Source: Aureobasidium sp. EXF-3400
Taxonomy: Eukaryota; Ascomycota; Dothideomycetes; Dothideales; Saccotheciaceae
Direction of reading: 5' to 3'
NCBI GenBank assembly: GCA_024195585.1
Contig: SWBL01000183.1
Coordinates: forward strand, 1 to 64,000
DNA: 64,000 bases
In this document: piece by piece, positions 34,832 through 47,407 of the stretch
Position numbering within the stretch: the first letter of the stretch is position 1
How the letters are laid out: every line of letters begins with the position of its first letter
The notes under the pieces: generated by a model
Seen by the model: only the letters and a program-made list of their open reading frames with translations
Databases searched by the model: none
What the model was told of the DNA's origin: nothing
Made by a program: the position numbers and the translations under genes

Positions 34832-35123
34832 GGTTGCTGTGTGTATGCGGGAAGCAAGACCGACATGGATTTCATAAAAAACATGGACTTTCCAGACCCT
34901 CTCAGTCTCCCCACACTCGGCCTGTCCATCGTCCATCATGCACTAATAACCAACCTTCGTCCTTATTCATCAACAACACCCATCTTCACCATGCGACATT
35001 GACGCCTTGCTATATTCAATCCTTTATCGTGTCCGATCCACCATCTCACCCGCCTTGCAGCCAAATATCCCATATTTCCACGCGACACCCTGATCAGCAT
35101 TAAACCCACCCCCCACTCTCACC
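34832..35123. promoter_or_regulatory. Divergent promoter of DPH5 and SPT3
   Basis: The 292 bp between the two start codons must hold both core promoters. The SPT3 side is C-rich and T-rich just before its ATG. No TATA consensus or named factor site is evident. Confidence 0.5.
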
Positions 35124-36116
35124 ATGGCCGACAAGGACAAGGCGGCCAAATACCGCACAGAGATCCAGCAGATGATGTTTGTCTCTGGAGAGACGGCCGA
35201 AGCTGCTCCCGAAACCACCACCCTCATCGAAGCCATTGTCCAGCAGCAAGTCGTCGAAATGCTCACTCGCGCAACCGCCCTGGCCGCCCGTCGCGGTGTC
35301 CGCAGCATCAACACCGACGACCTCATCTTCCTCATCCGTCACGACCGCGCAAAGGTTTCTAGACTACGTACATTTCTCAGTTGGAAAGACGTCCGCAAAT
35401 CTGCAAAGGACTCGGACGACAAGGGCGGCGGTGGTGCCGGAGGAGGTGACGACTTTGCTGATATTGATGTCGGTCCCGCCAACGATCCTACCTTGGCTAC
35501 CGCTGGCCCCTCGGTCGGTACTAGAAATTCAAAGACCAAAAAGGCAAAAGTAGGTCTTCCATGGGATGTCTCGAGTTTCTACCAAGAGCAAGTTCCCGAG
35601 CGAGAGGACGAGGAAGATGAAGACGAAGAGGAGATGACAACTGCCACAATGACTCGTCTCAAAAACGCCGACGACCGCACAAAAAACATGACGCCTGAGG
35701 AATACTTACACTGGAGTGAATGCCGTCAAGCCTCTTTCACTTTTCGCAAAGGCAAACGTTTCCGCGAATGGGCCGGTTTCGGCGTCGTGACTGACAGCAA
35801 GCCAAACGATGATATCGTTGATATCCTAGGCTTTCTGACATTTGAGATTGTCCAGACTCTGACAGAAGAAGCTCTGCGCGTCAAAAACGCAGAGGACATA
35901 CAGCGACGCGAGAGCGGCGGCGATGAGGATCAACAACGACGAAAAAGAATCCGCAGAGAACCTGGCTTGTTCGATCCACCTGAAGAGGCAAGAACTCCTG
36001 TCAATACCAAGCACATCACCGAGGCTTTTCGCAGATTACAGAGACCTGATGCAAAGAGTCGCTACATGAGCCATATTCCTGCTGGTATCAGGAGAACACC
36101 CCTGAAGCTGATTTGA
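35124..36116 (+). CDS. SPT3: SAGA complex subunit Spt3
   Basis: Spt3 is a histone-fold subunit of the SAGA coactivator that helps deliver TBP to promoters. The single exon encodes 330 residues. An N-terminal histone fold begins [15 protein letters not shown] and contains [14 protein letters not shown] and [22 protein letters not shown] Gly/Asp-rich linker and acidic stretch ([11 protein letters not shown]) follow. The second histone fold contains [10 protein letters not shown] and [22 protein letters not shown]. The tail (AFRRLQRP) completes the protein. Length and order are as expected for fungal Spt3. Confidence 0.95.
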   Translation: MADKDKAAKYRTEIQQMMFVSGETAEAAPETTTLIEAIVQQQVVEMLTRATALAARRGVRSINTDDLIFLIRHDRAKVSRLRTFLSWKDVRKSAKDSDDKGGGGAGGGDDFADIDVGPANDPTLATAGPSVGTRNSKTKKAKVGLPWDVSSFYQEQVPEREDEEDEDEEEMTTATMTRLKNADDRTKNMTPEEYLHWSECRQASFTFRKGKRFREWAGFGVVTDSKPNDDIVDILGFLTFEIVQTLTEEALRVKNAEDIQRRESGGDEDQQRRKRIRREPGLFDPPEEARTPVNTKHITEAFRRLQRPDAKSRYMSHIPAGIRRTPLKLI

Positions 36117-37177
36117 ATGTTCTTCAGCTACACGTTTAACATTCTTTTGCCAACCTGTGACGAATCTTCACCTAATGTAATTAGCTCTTTGCACATTTGA
36201 CAGAGACGCACCTCTTATCGCATGATTATTACTAAAGCTCCCAGCTGTCATATGCTGTGTATCCGGTCGCCGGCGATGTCTGGTAATGGACGCGATGCTG
36301 AGGCCTCCGCCATATCCTCAACCCTCGGGTGAACAGTCTAGCATACAAGCGCCTCGTCACGCAATTGCAAAAGATGAATCCGATTAAAAGTGCCTCCAGA
36401 CGCTTTGTATCATGGGTCATCAGAAACATAGATCTGACAGTTGGAGAACCGGAGCGAGAATCGGTTGCCATCTTCTGATCAGGTTCGGCCAGACTCCACT
36501 TCCGCCACTTGAATCCTTCCACATTCCCCCAACGTTTGGTACATGCGATCTGTACTTCGATAGCCATGTGGCATGGCTAAGATCCAGGTAGAGAGACATG
36601 TACCGTTTATCGTAGCATGTGCCTCGCTCGAGGAGCGAGCAGAATGAGTCGCCATTTCACTTTCTCGGCCTGCAGCACCGCCCTGTCCCGCTCAGAAACT
36701 ACAGAGTTGTCGCGATATGGATTGAAACAGTCAACTAGTGATCAGACGCGATCGGAGTAACCCCCGTCTTGACTCGCGCGATTTACTGCAGCCGTACGAG
36801 TCAACCTCGAATATTGGAAGAATAGACATCAGTCTTCTTTCGGGTCAACTTTCAGAATCAGTGGCTGTTCAGCTTGCCCGTTACACTCGAAAGGTCTCTG
36901 GGATAGACGATTTGTATAATTGAAGACACAAGGCATGCAAAGCCGGACCGTTGAATAGCGTTTCAACGAATCCGCCATTCGACGTTAGTCCAACGGCACG
37001 GCTTCACTCATGGCTAACCGCGAATCATCGTGTACTCGGCCGGCAGGATTGGTCTCGATTGCGCCCCTTCTTTTTGTTTATCTATGAGAGCAGATCCGTA
37101 ATTCTTGTACTGCCTTTGTGGGCTTGACTCGACATGCCTTGTCGACACTGCTTCCTTCTTTCGACAATCCAAAGGTC
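36117..37177. other. Intergenic, no gene seen
   Basis: This interval lies downstream of SPT3 and upstream of the rhodopsin-domain gene. The reading frames here are short and without family resemblance. Confidence 0.45.
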
Positions 37178-38673
37178 ATGCCTCCAGATGACAGTGCGAC
37201 GAGGAATGCGTTGCCTGGAGGTGCTTTCCTCAAGCGCATGATATTTAGGGTCACCATAATGTTCATGGCGTTAACTTCATTGTGTCTGTTCCTGAGGCTA
37301 TGGGCAAAACTACGAATCGGAAAACGGAAACTTGTTGTTGATGACTATTCTATGTTGACAGCCTGGGTATGTGGAACAATCGCTGCCTTTTCAGGATGAT
37401 TTTTTAGGCTAACTTGGCACCCAAGTTCTTTTACATGTTGCTGAGCTCCCTGGCTTTGAATGCTGCGTTGCTCGAACATCACAATCCAATTCTGACGTTG
37501 GCCGTGGCCGATAAGTTCTTACTAGTAGGTGCCAGTACGCGACCTCTCTACGACTACGTCCACTGATTTGAGATACAGTTATTGACGCTCGGCGAGGTGA
37601 TGTTCATGCTCTCAACCATATTTCTCAAGATCTCCCTCATGCTCTTCTACAAGCAATTTCTTTGGAAGGAGTGGCAGCGCCGCGCCATTGTCATCGCAGG
37701 GGGTTGCTCGATAATTCTCTCCGCAGTCGCCCTCTTCCTATCTTTGTTCCAGTGTGGTGCCCTCGAGCACATCGCATATCGACAAGTCAATGGCAAATGC
37801 TTACGACGCAACAAGTTAGTTCCATTGCTGTATCTCCATGGAGCTACCGGTGCCGTCACTGACTGGGCTTTTGCACTGTTGCCGGTCTCTGTGCTCATCA
37901 AATCATCACTCAAACCGCACATCAAACTCTCTGTCTGTATTCTACTCACACTGGGCGTGGCCGGTAGCGTGGCTGCATGCTTCCGGACCGCGTATGTCTA
38001 TGGTGTCTGGTTTAACGTTGCGTTTTTGGATCAGTCTGCTCACATTAGCTTCTACGACCACTCGGCTCCCGAGATTGTGTTGGCCCTTACGGAGCTTGGT
38101 TTCGGAATCTCGGCGGCTAGTCTGGCTTGCTTGCAGCCACTGTTCCGACTCTTGGTGCACAAAACGCGCGACTGGATTCAGACGTGGTTTTCAGACGACT
38201 CGAACAAAACTATTGTTGCAACGAGATCGCACGTGGGGCTTCTACCACATTTTGAGCTGCGAGGCAGGAAAGCGATGGGAGCTGTCTCGAAGCAACCTCG
38301 AGCCGAAGCATGCGAGGTACCGTCTCCGGAATTTCCACCACATACGGCAGTTCGTAGACATGGTATTAGAGACGGGAGTGATGGTCCTAGCAGTGCAAGG
38401 GTCGTATCTCTGAGCGGTCACAGATCTTCGCAAAGTGTCCTGCCCATGCTCGGCGTCGTCGAAGCAGGCGGTCAGCCGGAACAGCGCAAACTCATTCGAC
38501 AGCAGCGCAAACCGAGCTTGATCATTGGTGTCTTACCAACTTTGCCGACTATTGCGACAGAAATTGGTACTGAAGAAGAAGAATTTGGTCCTCGTCAAGT
38601 GGTGGCGGACACAGCAATCCAGGTGACATTTCAGATGGACGATAACGATCGGATTTTGAAGACTGGATCATAG
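37178..38673 (+). CDS. Rhodopsin-domain (PTH11-like) integral membrane protein
   Basis: A seven-helix membrane protein of the large fungal family that includes PTH11-like receptors; ligand and signalling partner are unknown. Exons are 37178-37366, 37408-37524 and 37579-38673, giving 466 residues. The first helix is preceded by a short hydrophilic start and followed by RLWAKLRIGKRKLVVDDYSM, the hallmark R-(x)-DD-Y segment of this family. Later helices include LGEVMFMLSTIFLKISLMLFY, GGCSIILSAVALFLSLFQC and LLPVSVLIKSSLKPHIKLSV. The C-terminal 150 residues are a hydrophilic, probably cytosolic tail. No CFEM domain is present. Confidence 0.8.
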
Positions 38674-39210
38674 GTTAACGTGTTGCGTTTAGCGTGGTGC
38701 ATAAGCATTGGGAGGTGTTTAATTTGGTTTTTAGGATGCATTGCACGGCGCCTTCTGTTTTTCTCTCACGATACACACGATTTCATCCATTTCAGAAATT
38801 AAACCGATCAGTCTTACGAGAATTGTTTTGGTCTTGCATTGAGATTGTTGGACAGTCTTGCTGTTTGCTGATGTGAAGCAGGTGCGAAGGATGATTCAAC
38901 ACCAGGCTGTAATTTCCCACCCCAGTCACGATTTTCTCTTGCTGGTCAATCTTTGTGGTTTACCGATTCTATAAAGTCGCAGAGCATGAAGCGGAGTTCG
39001 GGCGAGCATCGGTCACAAGAAATATCAGGTATGTGAAGTTGATCAACAGCGAAAATTGTATGTAGAAAGATGTCTTTAGATTGTTAATCATTACGATAGC
39101 GGATATTGTACGTCGTTCTTGCCTTCTCGAATGCCGGGCATGTCGACAAGATGTTATGAGGAAGTCAGGGTAAGGGGACAAACCTCCAGCGCATCTTCAT
39201 ACCGATAGAT
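38674..39210. other. Convergent 3' intergenic region, no gene seen
   Basis: This lies between the ends of the rhodopsin-domain and RBR genes. No gene or clear structural element is seen. Confidence 0.45.
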
Positions 39211-40464
39211 TTACCACTCGACATGATCTTCCCCAAATTCATCGTCCTGCTCCTCGCCTTCGTCGTTATCAGATCTATACCCGTCCTCTTCGTTGATGTC
39301 GAATCCACCTTCATCATCTTCGTCGTCGTGAGCTACCTCGTCTTCGCCACTGTCAGAATCTGCTTCCAGATCATTCGCATCTTCCTCGTCATCGATTGTT
39401 TCGATTTTTGGTTTTTTCAACAACCTGCGGGACAATGGATCGCCAGTCGGGGCGCGTTTTCTATTGAGTTGTGCCTCAACCTCCTCGTCCTCATCTGAAT
39501 ACGCAGGTTCTTCCTCAATCTCTTCATCCTCATGTGTAGGCGCTTTGTCATCGGACGTCTCTCTCGGCAGAACAAGAATCCCACGAGCCTCGTGCAATGT
39601 GATGATGAAGTTGTCCGCCAAACGCTGGATGTCAGACATCACGACATACGAGGACGCACTGCCATCCAGTAGAGCGTGATCGATGGTAGAAATACAGAAT
39701 GCGTAGTCCTCCTTGATCTTTTCCAATCTCTCCTTGGTCAGCTTTTTCGAATCGACAAGCTGCATCTCTTTCTGAATAGTATCCTTCCGTCCATTGAGTA
39801 CGGCTGTGGCTATACTCGGATCCTCCGCTTCGGCCTTCTCGGCCAAAAGCGGAGTGGAACCTCCTTTGCATTTCCCTTTACAGAGTGCCCAGTCCCTGGA
39901 GCATTTGAAACAGAAGACTTGTGTACAGGGTTCGGTGCAGACAATGCGGTCGCATCCCTCTTTCATGCGTCCAGCAATATGACTGCAACGAGGACACATG
40001 GCGGCATCTTCGTGTCTTAGAGCATTCATCACTGCCTTGAGGTCTTCCTTTGACGTTCTGTTGCATTGGCCTTCATGAGCTGGCTTCTCGCATTCTGTAC
40101 AGATGCTTCTGTGACACTTTGGACAGTGCAACACTCGTTCCTCTATATGGTCTGAATGAGTGAACCGGCAGCAGTGGGGACATTTTATTTGACTCCATTG
40201 CTCTTGTTTCTCGAACCACTTGGTGTACACATGAGGAGGCATGTGTTTTCTGGCTTTCGAAATTATGGTTTTGAGAGAGATCCAAGTTGGTGGATCGTGT
40301 GAGCACCAATTTTGTGGCCAGTCCGACTTTTGAGGTGCAGAAGTTATGCCGTTGGTTATGCATTCGTAACACCAATTGCATTGTTTGCAGTCCCAAGTCA
40401 ATATGGAGTGGTTGGGTAAGCTGCCGAGACATATGTCGCAGTCCTTCATCTCTTCAGTGTCCAT
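39211..40464 (-). CDS. RBR-type (RING-IBR-RING) E3 ubiquitin ligase
   Basis: A putative ubiquitin ligase that would form a thioester intermediate. From the ATG at 40464 it has 417 residues. A RING1-like cluster starts CDICLGSL and includes CKQCNWCYEC. The IBR follows (IKCPHCCRF, LHCPKCHRSICTEC). RING2 is CPRCSHIAGRMKEGCDRIVC with CFKCSRDW, where Cys171 is at the position of the catalytic cysteine. The C-terminal 150 residues are strongly acidic (DDEEDANDLEADSDSGEDE) and disordered. The frame is open upstream to 40533 without an ATG, preceded by a possible splice acceptor (TTCAAACAG), so an additional 5' exon cannot be excluded. The substrate is unknown. Confidence 0.8.
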   Translation of the reverse strand: MDTEEMKDCDICLGSLPNHSILTWDCKQCNWCYECITNGITSAPQKSDWPQNWCSHDPPTWISLKTIISKARKHMPPHVYTKWFEKQEQWSQIKCPHCCRFTHSDHIEERVLHCPKCHRSICTECEKPAHEGQCNRTSKEDLKAVMNALRHEDAAMCPRCSHIAGRMKEGCDRIVCTEPCTQVFCFKCSRDWALCKGKCKGGSTPLLAEKAEAEDPSIATAVLNGRKDTIQKEMQLVDSKKLTKERLEKIKEDYAFCISTIDHALLDGSASSYVVMSDIQRLADNFIITLHEARGILVLPRETSDDKAPTHEDEEIEEEPAYSDEDEEVEAQLNRKRAPTGDPLSRRLLKKPKIETIDDEEDANDLEADSDSGEDEVAHDDEDDEGGFDINEEDGYRSDNDEGEEQDDEFGEDHVEW

Positions 40465-40957
40465 GGCATATAGCGATGTAGCGTGTGTAGGTGCGGGTAG
40501 TCGTTCGCTGGTTATCTGTTTGAAGGCGATCAAAAAGTATGAAGTATGCGAACCGAGACAGATTTACGCAGGGGAACGCTTGATGTTGAAGGATGGACAC
40601 CATGTTGCTGGTGTGGCGTCTTTGTGTAGATTTCTCCTGGATCGCCGCGTCCCATTACGTTGAGGCCTATGACCACAGGCTGAATTCAGACACAAAGAAT
40701 CGGCATCTCGAAGAATGTCCAAAAGCGTTTCCGATCCTGAGATGCGAACAGACAAAGGCTGTGGGTTGCATCGAGAACCACGGCTTTTCCAACAAAGAAA
40801 CTACACATCTGCTTTGAGCGATTCGACGCCACTCTTTACACAGTTCATCTCAACAGCAAGGGTCTGTTTCGTGGATAGAAGACAAGAAAGGTGGATTCGG
40901 AAGAGTAGAATGCAAAAACTGTTAGGATAATAATGTACTTCTTATGACATTCAGTCT
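40465..40957. other. Upstream of RBR gene and 3' flank of MAD1
   Basis: No gene is recognised. It could hold an unannotated 5' exon of the RBR gene. Confidence 0.4.
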
Positions 40958-43152
40958 TTATATCTCCGCAGCTCTGGTCGTCTTATCGTAGAATTCCAAC
41001 GTACATGCGGCCAGGAAACAAGGAATCTCTTTCCTTCCATCGACCCAGAATTCGATGAGTGGACGGATCTCATTGGCAAACACACTCTCCGTGCCACCAG
41101 AGACCTTCATAGTACCTTTCTCGCCGTCGAAAAGGATGGAGTTTTCCTCTTCCTCACCGTCCTTGTTGATGGACGTCGGGTACAAGATAGAAGTGACCTT
41201 GAAGCGACCATTTGGTTGGAAGACCACTTTCCACCCCAGTGTCGCCGCGACTGCCTCTGCGAATTCGAGGAACTTAGCAGACCAGATTGACTTCAGACGC
41301 TGTTGTTTCTTGTCGCGTTGAGCAATTGTGGCTTCGAGTTCGCTCATCTGGAGGCGGGCGTGGTCGAGCGTGCTGATAGGGACGACCTTTGTCGCGCCGT
41401 TTGGTCGTCCTTCGAGTTGTTCGAGCAGTGCTGCGTTTTCTTCTTTCAATGTGCGGAGGGTTGCCATTTTGATGCCTTCGGCTTGGGCGGTTGGGTTGTC
41501 ACGTAGCTCGAGCACTCTCGTCCGTGAGGACTCGCGCAGAGCATTCAGTTGGCTCGTCTTCGCCTTCAACTCGGTCTCGATAGTCGCGTAGCGGGTTTGC
41601 AGTGCTGTTAGATCGTCTTGGAGCGTGCGGGTCTTACGGCGCAGCTCGCCCAATCGCTCGTCTGAGTCTTCTGGATGTGGACGCTTCAGAGTTTGCGTCG
41701 GCGCGGCAACAGGGGCGCTGCCTTCTAGTTGCTTCATCTCTGCCGACAGTGTCTCTACTTCGGAGCGGTACTGATCAATGAGTGTTTCGAGCTCTTGAGT
41801 ACGCTTGTTCTCCTCCTGGTTCGACGTTTCTGGTGAAAACTCGTTCTCTTCGGCTTCGAATGCCTTCATCTGTGCTCGAAGATACTCGACCTCCTTGATT
41901 GCCAGATTCTTTTGGCGTTCGAGGCGTGCACGACTTTTTGCGTCGGCAGGAACTGCATTTGATGATGAAGTGCCAGCTTCCTTCAGCTTCTCGATCTCGG
42001 CGCGAAGTTGAACCTTCTCGTCTTCGAGCGTCTTGATGTTAGCATCACGCACAGTCAGTTCAGGTTGTAAAGCGCCCAGCTTCTCCATCAGAGTGATCCT
42101 CTCCAAGCGCTCATTAACGAAAGCCTTGGCCATGTCCTCTGGTGATTCAAATGCCATCTCTTCCCTTCCAGCAGCCTCACTTTCCAAGTAACTCGTCCAG
42201 CTACGCTTCTCGTCCTCTAGAATCTGCTTCTGCAATTGTGCCTCGGCCAGTTCCTTACGCAAATCTTCCATAGCACGGACTTTCTGTTCCAGAGCACGCT
42301 TTTCTTCTTGAACGATTTCGACACTTTTGTGGGTTTTGCGCAATTGCTTGAGTTCGGAAGATTGGTCGCGATTGGTAGACTCCAGTCTCTTGATGTGTGC
42401 AACTTGTTCAGAAAGCTCGCGCTTGATGATGGCCAGAGTATCCGAGTCGCCCGTCTGAGCCTTGAGTCGAAGAATGTCATTCTCAAGGTTGCCGTTCTCG
42501 GATTCGCGTTGCGACAAACGCTGTTGTGTGGATTGCAGAGTCGAGACCTTTGATTCTAGATCTCTTTGAGCTTCTTCGAATGAAGCCTGTAAGGCGGCGT
42601 GTCTTGCTTCAAGATCATTCAGGCCATGCTGGTGTTCTCGTTCTGACGACGAGAGGCGCGACTCGGCATCTTCTAGATCTTCTCTCAGGCTCTGGTTGTC
42701 ATCCTGTAGGGACCGGATTTTGCGCTCCAGCTGGATCTTGTCGTTGGTGTGTCGATTCTCAATGTCGCTCAATTCGCGGGTGAGTTGGTCGAGCTTTTTG
42801 GCGCTTTGTTGCGCGGCTGTCTCTGCAGCGTGGGCTCTCTTGAAGTCTCGCTCTGCGCGCTGCTCAGCATCGCGGATGTCGCTTGCTTGCTGGAGAGCGG
42901 TGAGCTCCTTTTCCTGTTTTAACGAGTCGAGTTCATATTGTAGAGTGTTCAGCTGGGCGCGCAGCGATTCATTGGCAATGTCTGTGTTGAACGGTCAGTT
43001 TCATAGCTGCGTCTCGATGGCTCGCAGCACTCACCTGAACGCGCAACTGTCGCTGTGGATTGACGGAACGTCTCGCGCAGAGGTTGCCGCGCTGGTGACC
43101 TCTCTTCTCCCGTAAAGAAGTCGAAACTCGGTTGGATTGCGTTTCTGGCCAT
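40958..43152 (-). CDS. MAD1: Spindle assembly checkpoint protein Mad1
   Basis: Mad1 recruits Mad2 to unattached kinetochores and nuclear pores. Exons are 43152-43035 and 42981-40958 with a 53-nt intron, giving 713 residues. After a short N-terminus (FDFFTGEERSP), almost the whole protein to about residue 590 is coiled coil, with dense heptads of Leu, Glu, Lys and Gln. The C-terminal module has QQRLKSIWSAKF, which contains the RLK motif used to bind Bub1. The RWD-like fold comes next (LGWKVVFQPNGRFKVTSIL) and the closing strand is FWVDGRKEIPCFLAACTLEFY. Length and features fit the family. Confidence 0.92.
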
Positions 43153-43949
43153 CACGGCATCTTTGTTCAATGGTATTTTACAACCGACGAGCCATCCATG
43201 TCAATCTCCAACAATCAACAAAGCCGACCTGCTCGGCCCGGTTCACATGCCAATCCTTGACATGCTTCCGTTTGCGCTTCACTCGATCCTCATGCCAACC
43301 TCAACCACTCTACACGCCCTCTTTTCGTGCTTTTACTGTTTCCAGGCAAGACCCTTCTTCCATGCCTCTGGATGCCATGTTGTATACCAAATAGTTGCGA
43401 GCAGCCGTGACACCACAGATGGGCGACCCTGCCTCAATCTTTGTCAGTAGTATCACCCTGCCATCAGTCTACAACATCCTCTCTGCTGCCAAAATCACCT
43501 ATTTCTACCATCCTGGACACCTCATTACCTCGAGATTGGTCTCCATGGTCGACTCAGCGAGGTGTTTGCCGATATTTATCTCGGATACTGCTGATCCATG
43601 CATCGCCGAAATTCATCCAAGACGACAACTGAACACAAGGCAGACGTGAATGGTACTGAGAGCTTCACTGACCATCCACGGAGTTACTGCAAACGAATCA
43701 TGTAATCGATTAAGCATTCAGGATCTGAGTCTGAAGCTTCTATGGACGATACAGTACATACACAAGGGTGGAGCAATGACGAAAAGGAATGCAAGACGGT
43801 GAACCATGGCTTCTCTCGGATCAGCATCAACCAGTAGATGTCTCGTTGTCGTTCTGAACTCCGTCGAAGGTCCAAGGGTATTCGTGGTGAGGTTCGGGGA
43901 GGCTGAAGCAAGGGGTATCAGAATCAGAGCTTGTATCATGTGGACGTGA
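43153..43949. other. Intergenic, no gene seen
   Basis: This is the upstream region of MAD1 and the 3' flank of the perilipin gene. Short frames only. Confidence 0.45.
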
Positions 43950-44687
43950 TCAATATTCTGACTTTTCCTGGGCCTTTTCGGCATATGTCTCGGCCTTGTC
44001 GTTGGCGTCGTTGGCCTTCTTCTTGGCCTGCTCTCCGTATGATGCGGCCCTGTTGTACAGACTACTGAACAGTGAGTCGCCTCTCTGCTTGGCTTCTTCA
44101 CTCTTGGGACCGAGCCAATCAGCAACAAGGTTGACACTATCAGCGGCGATCTTGAGTTGGGTCGAGATGATGGCCAGGAAGCTAGTGCTCAAGCCATTGC
44201 CACGGTTGTTGCGAGCTGCTGTCTTGTTGTACTGATCCTCCCAGGTGTTCATAAGGTATGTGCGGCCTTCACCTGCGACTCTGAAGGGGAGGAAAGCATA
44301 GTTGACCATCGTGTCCTTGATGGTGACCGTGTCCTCTCTGACGATGGGGAAGCGGGTGTCGACCTGTTCCAGTCCCTTGTCGGCCAGACTGTCGGCTTTA
44401 GCCACATATGGTGCGGCATATGAGTAAGGAGTTCTCAGATAGGGCATGACGGGCTTTCCGAGCTTGGTGTATGCAGCGTCGGCGATGTCGAGAGACTTGG
44501 CTCCATAGGGATTGTTCATGAAGGTCTCGACGCCATCGTTGACGACAGGGTAGGACTTCAGGTGCTAAGATTGGTCAGTGAAAGCATCGACCTCAAGTTC
44601 CGTTACCAAACATACAGAGAAGAATTGCGAGTGAGCCTTGTCACCGTTAGTGACGGGGCTGGACATGTCGCTTTCTGCGTGAGGCAT
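43950..44687 (-). CDS. Perilipin-like lipid droplet protein (CAP20/MPL1 family)
   Basis: Coats lipid droplets; in plant-pathogenic fungi CAP20-type perilipins support appressorium turgor. Exons are 44687-44616 and 44564-43950, giving 228 residues. The N-terminus MPHAESDMSSPVTNGDKAHS is close to CAP20. It is followed by HLKSYPVVNDGVETF, NPYGAKSLDIADAAY, and the amphipathic PYVAKADSLADKGLEQVD, as in fungal perilipins. The C-terminus is a Lys/Ala/Glu-rich amphipathic helix (EQAKKKANDANDKAET). There is no signal peptide. The gene appears complete. Confidence 0.9.
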
Positions 44688-47407
44688 TGGAGTATTGCTG
44701 ATGATGGATGGTCAGCTGGAGAGTTGCTTGCAATTGAGCGGACGCCAATTCGGTCGGAAGCAAGAATGTACAGCGTGCAACAGCGAATCTCTTGGACCGG
44801 TGAGCATGAGCGAAGGTGAAGGACTTACTCTGAGGATGTTATCTTGTAGAACTGTAGATGGTCAATGGGTGATTTCTGGCGAGCTGACAGAAGACGAGAA
44901 AGGGCAAGAGGGATTAAAAACTGAATGAACAGCCAAAGTGAAATGGGCAAGAGGAAAAGGCATCTTGGTGGTGTTATCTCAAGCTAATAGCTCAGCTGCA
45001 GTGCTCCTGCCTTTCACAAGCAACGATGTCATGTCACTTTCCCCATTTTCCCTGCATTTCAACCACTTCGCTTTCACATGTCATTTTTTCATGTGACAAT
45101 TCAACAACCACTCCCCACACCACCACTCAACCGCCATCGTCACAACATCCTCACGCTCCGACCAACCAATTCGATCCTGTACTGTGCAGCCTGTCGTGGC
45201 ATGTTTGACAGCGATTCCCCGCCGCCTCGTAAATGTCAGGTACTGCCCTGCACTCCATATGCGCGCCTTTTCCTTCTGCAGACTGCATCCCCGTTTGCGG
45301 TTATGTCTCCATTCCTTCACGATAGCAGTAGCACAAAGCTTCCGATGGCGACATTTGATTCGTCTTCGATGTCTCTTCTGACGCCGGACCGAATCGCGTA
45401 TCTGGCTTCGGCTCCGTTATTGTTTTTCTTGCCAACTCTCAGCAAGCATGTGAACATCAGATGCTGCCAGCTCCCCAATTTTCCACCACTATTGCATTCA
45501 TGCACTATCGCGGCCCTCCCGACTGTGACATGATATTGACACTTTGTCAGATCATCTACCGCTTACGGGGATGTTGGGATGCCAGACCCGTGAGTCGTCT
45601 ACATGTAACACGTTCGGGTCTGTACATATTTTGCTGTGCCACCCTCGTTAGTCTATCCAGATATCCAAGCCGTGTCGAATGATTAAAAGAACTGCATCCG
45701 CCCGTGGACTGGCAACACAACGCTACTTCCAAGGCGACTGAGATGAGTTGCTGTACCCTTTCATCATGTCATGTATATTATGACAAAACATACTGTTGCC
45801 GGCTGGTTGAGAGACCAATTAGCATATGCTCTCGTACCATACGAACACGAATCCTATGGCCATACAGGTCGCATATGGGATTGCAGATTCGGTGCCGCAT
45901 CACTGTCCTGACCATACGGATGCCCAGATCCTTCAAATAACGCGGGCACCAATGCGTCTGGGCACTCAAGGACCGCAACAAATCGAAGGTTATCCCAGAG
46001 TCTAACCAAGCAGTCCTCGTAAGCCACGCACCGATTTATCCATGCCTCGATACCCTGTACAGGATTGAGTTTACTGTAGAAGGCTGACTTGCTTGTTCTG
46101 AACAAGCCGCACTACACCAACCATAGGCCAAGTGACTGAGCCCTAAACCTGTGAGAGGTGGCATGTTCGTGGTTGTAGCATAACGATAGCAGCAAACAAC
46201 ACTCTCGGAGCGACCCTGGTCTCATCTATCTGTTATCGAGATATTGCACTTGGACATGTTCCACGATGCTTTGGGCACGAACTTGTGACGTCCGATTCAC
46301 ACAGAGAGCCAAGAATCTTTCGAGTGGGAGACCTGTATTATAAGTATCCACTGTTTTGGACAAGGCAGTCCTCCGATTCGAAAGAGGTTCGAGCAGGCTT
46401 TCGGGAAGGCGCGCTTGTTCTGGCTTGGCAGCAGGTCTGGAGTTCCTCTCTGTGAACAATCTCACCCTCTCCATCTCTGCCTTGCTTGTCCGCAACTAAC
46501 TTAGCCATCATGCTGTGTTGTTCAGCCATTGCGCCATTTTGGCGTGACTGTCTCGAGCCGACTGTATCCTAGGTTTTGCTGCATCCATCTGGATTAGCAA
46601 TTCTTGTGGTAGTGATCCAAAATGATCCTTCTAGGGCTACAGATATCAGCTGGGGCTGCAGGTTAAGACCAGGGAACATGTCGCTGCCAGTATATATTCC
46701 TGCATTGCCACGGTAGGATCCCCAAGATTCTCATGATCCTCTTGTTGATGATGCGTAGTTCCGATAGCACATAGCAATATCGACATCATACCTGACCAAA
46801 AACCCTTCATCAGACGAAGCTGGTAGCGAGTTTCACTGCGGGTTAAAGCAGACACGACAGGGCCCAGAGTGGTCACCAGCGGCTCTCTACCCGATAGATC
46901 TACAGTATCAGCGACGGCCATACCAAGTGTTTAACGTTGTTAACGTCACAGCATGTCCTCAACGAAGCTAGCACTTGACTCGACCATTGCATAAGGCCCA
47001 TTGGGCATGTGCACATGCATGTTCCTATGCACGAGATACAGATGCAGACTGATGTGCCCGGCATTCATGTATTAGTCAAACTGACTTTTATTCTTATATC
47101 TCTGAATGCGTTGCCTTTGGACGTTGCTCGGCAACTGGCCATGGATCGTGAAAAACCTCACACCCAGGAGCACGCATCAGTAAACAACACCATGACTAGA
47201 CGCAACCATGTGGTCCCTTGCAATTATTCTTTGTTAGCATTTCACGCGTCTTCAAGGGTGGGACGTCATTGCCAACGGCATCCCCGCAAAGAGCTTCGAT
47301 TTCTTAGTTCTCCGAGCAGTGCGGCTGTTCACGAAGCTTTCGTCGCGGTGCTGGACCATCAATTGTGCTATTCTTCTGATCAAGCAATGTCGTGAGTTGC
47401 GAACAGT
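44688..47407. other. 2.7-kb region without a recognised gene
   Basis: The left end holds the perilipin upstream region, where a pyrimidine-rich stretch lies at about 45010-45180 on the plus strand. The remainder has many short, conflicting reading frames (the longest is 151 codons at 45078-45533, Pro/Ser/Leu-rich and unlike any family I know). I see no tRNA, no terminal repeats and no transposase or reverse-transcriptase motif. The right end is the upstream region of the telomere-type gene. Confidence 0.4.

Noticed and set aside
33922..36116. DPH5-SPT3 as a functional pair
   Set aside because: The divergent arrangement is real, but the two functions (EF2 modification and SAGA) have no known link, so I report only the shared promoter.
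45078..45533. 151-codon plus-strand ORF
   Set aside because: Pro/Ser/Leu-rich, overlapped by frames on both strands, and no recognisable motif; probably chance in pyrimidine-rich DNA.
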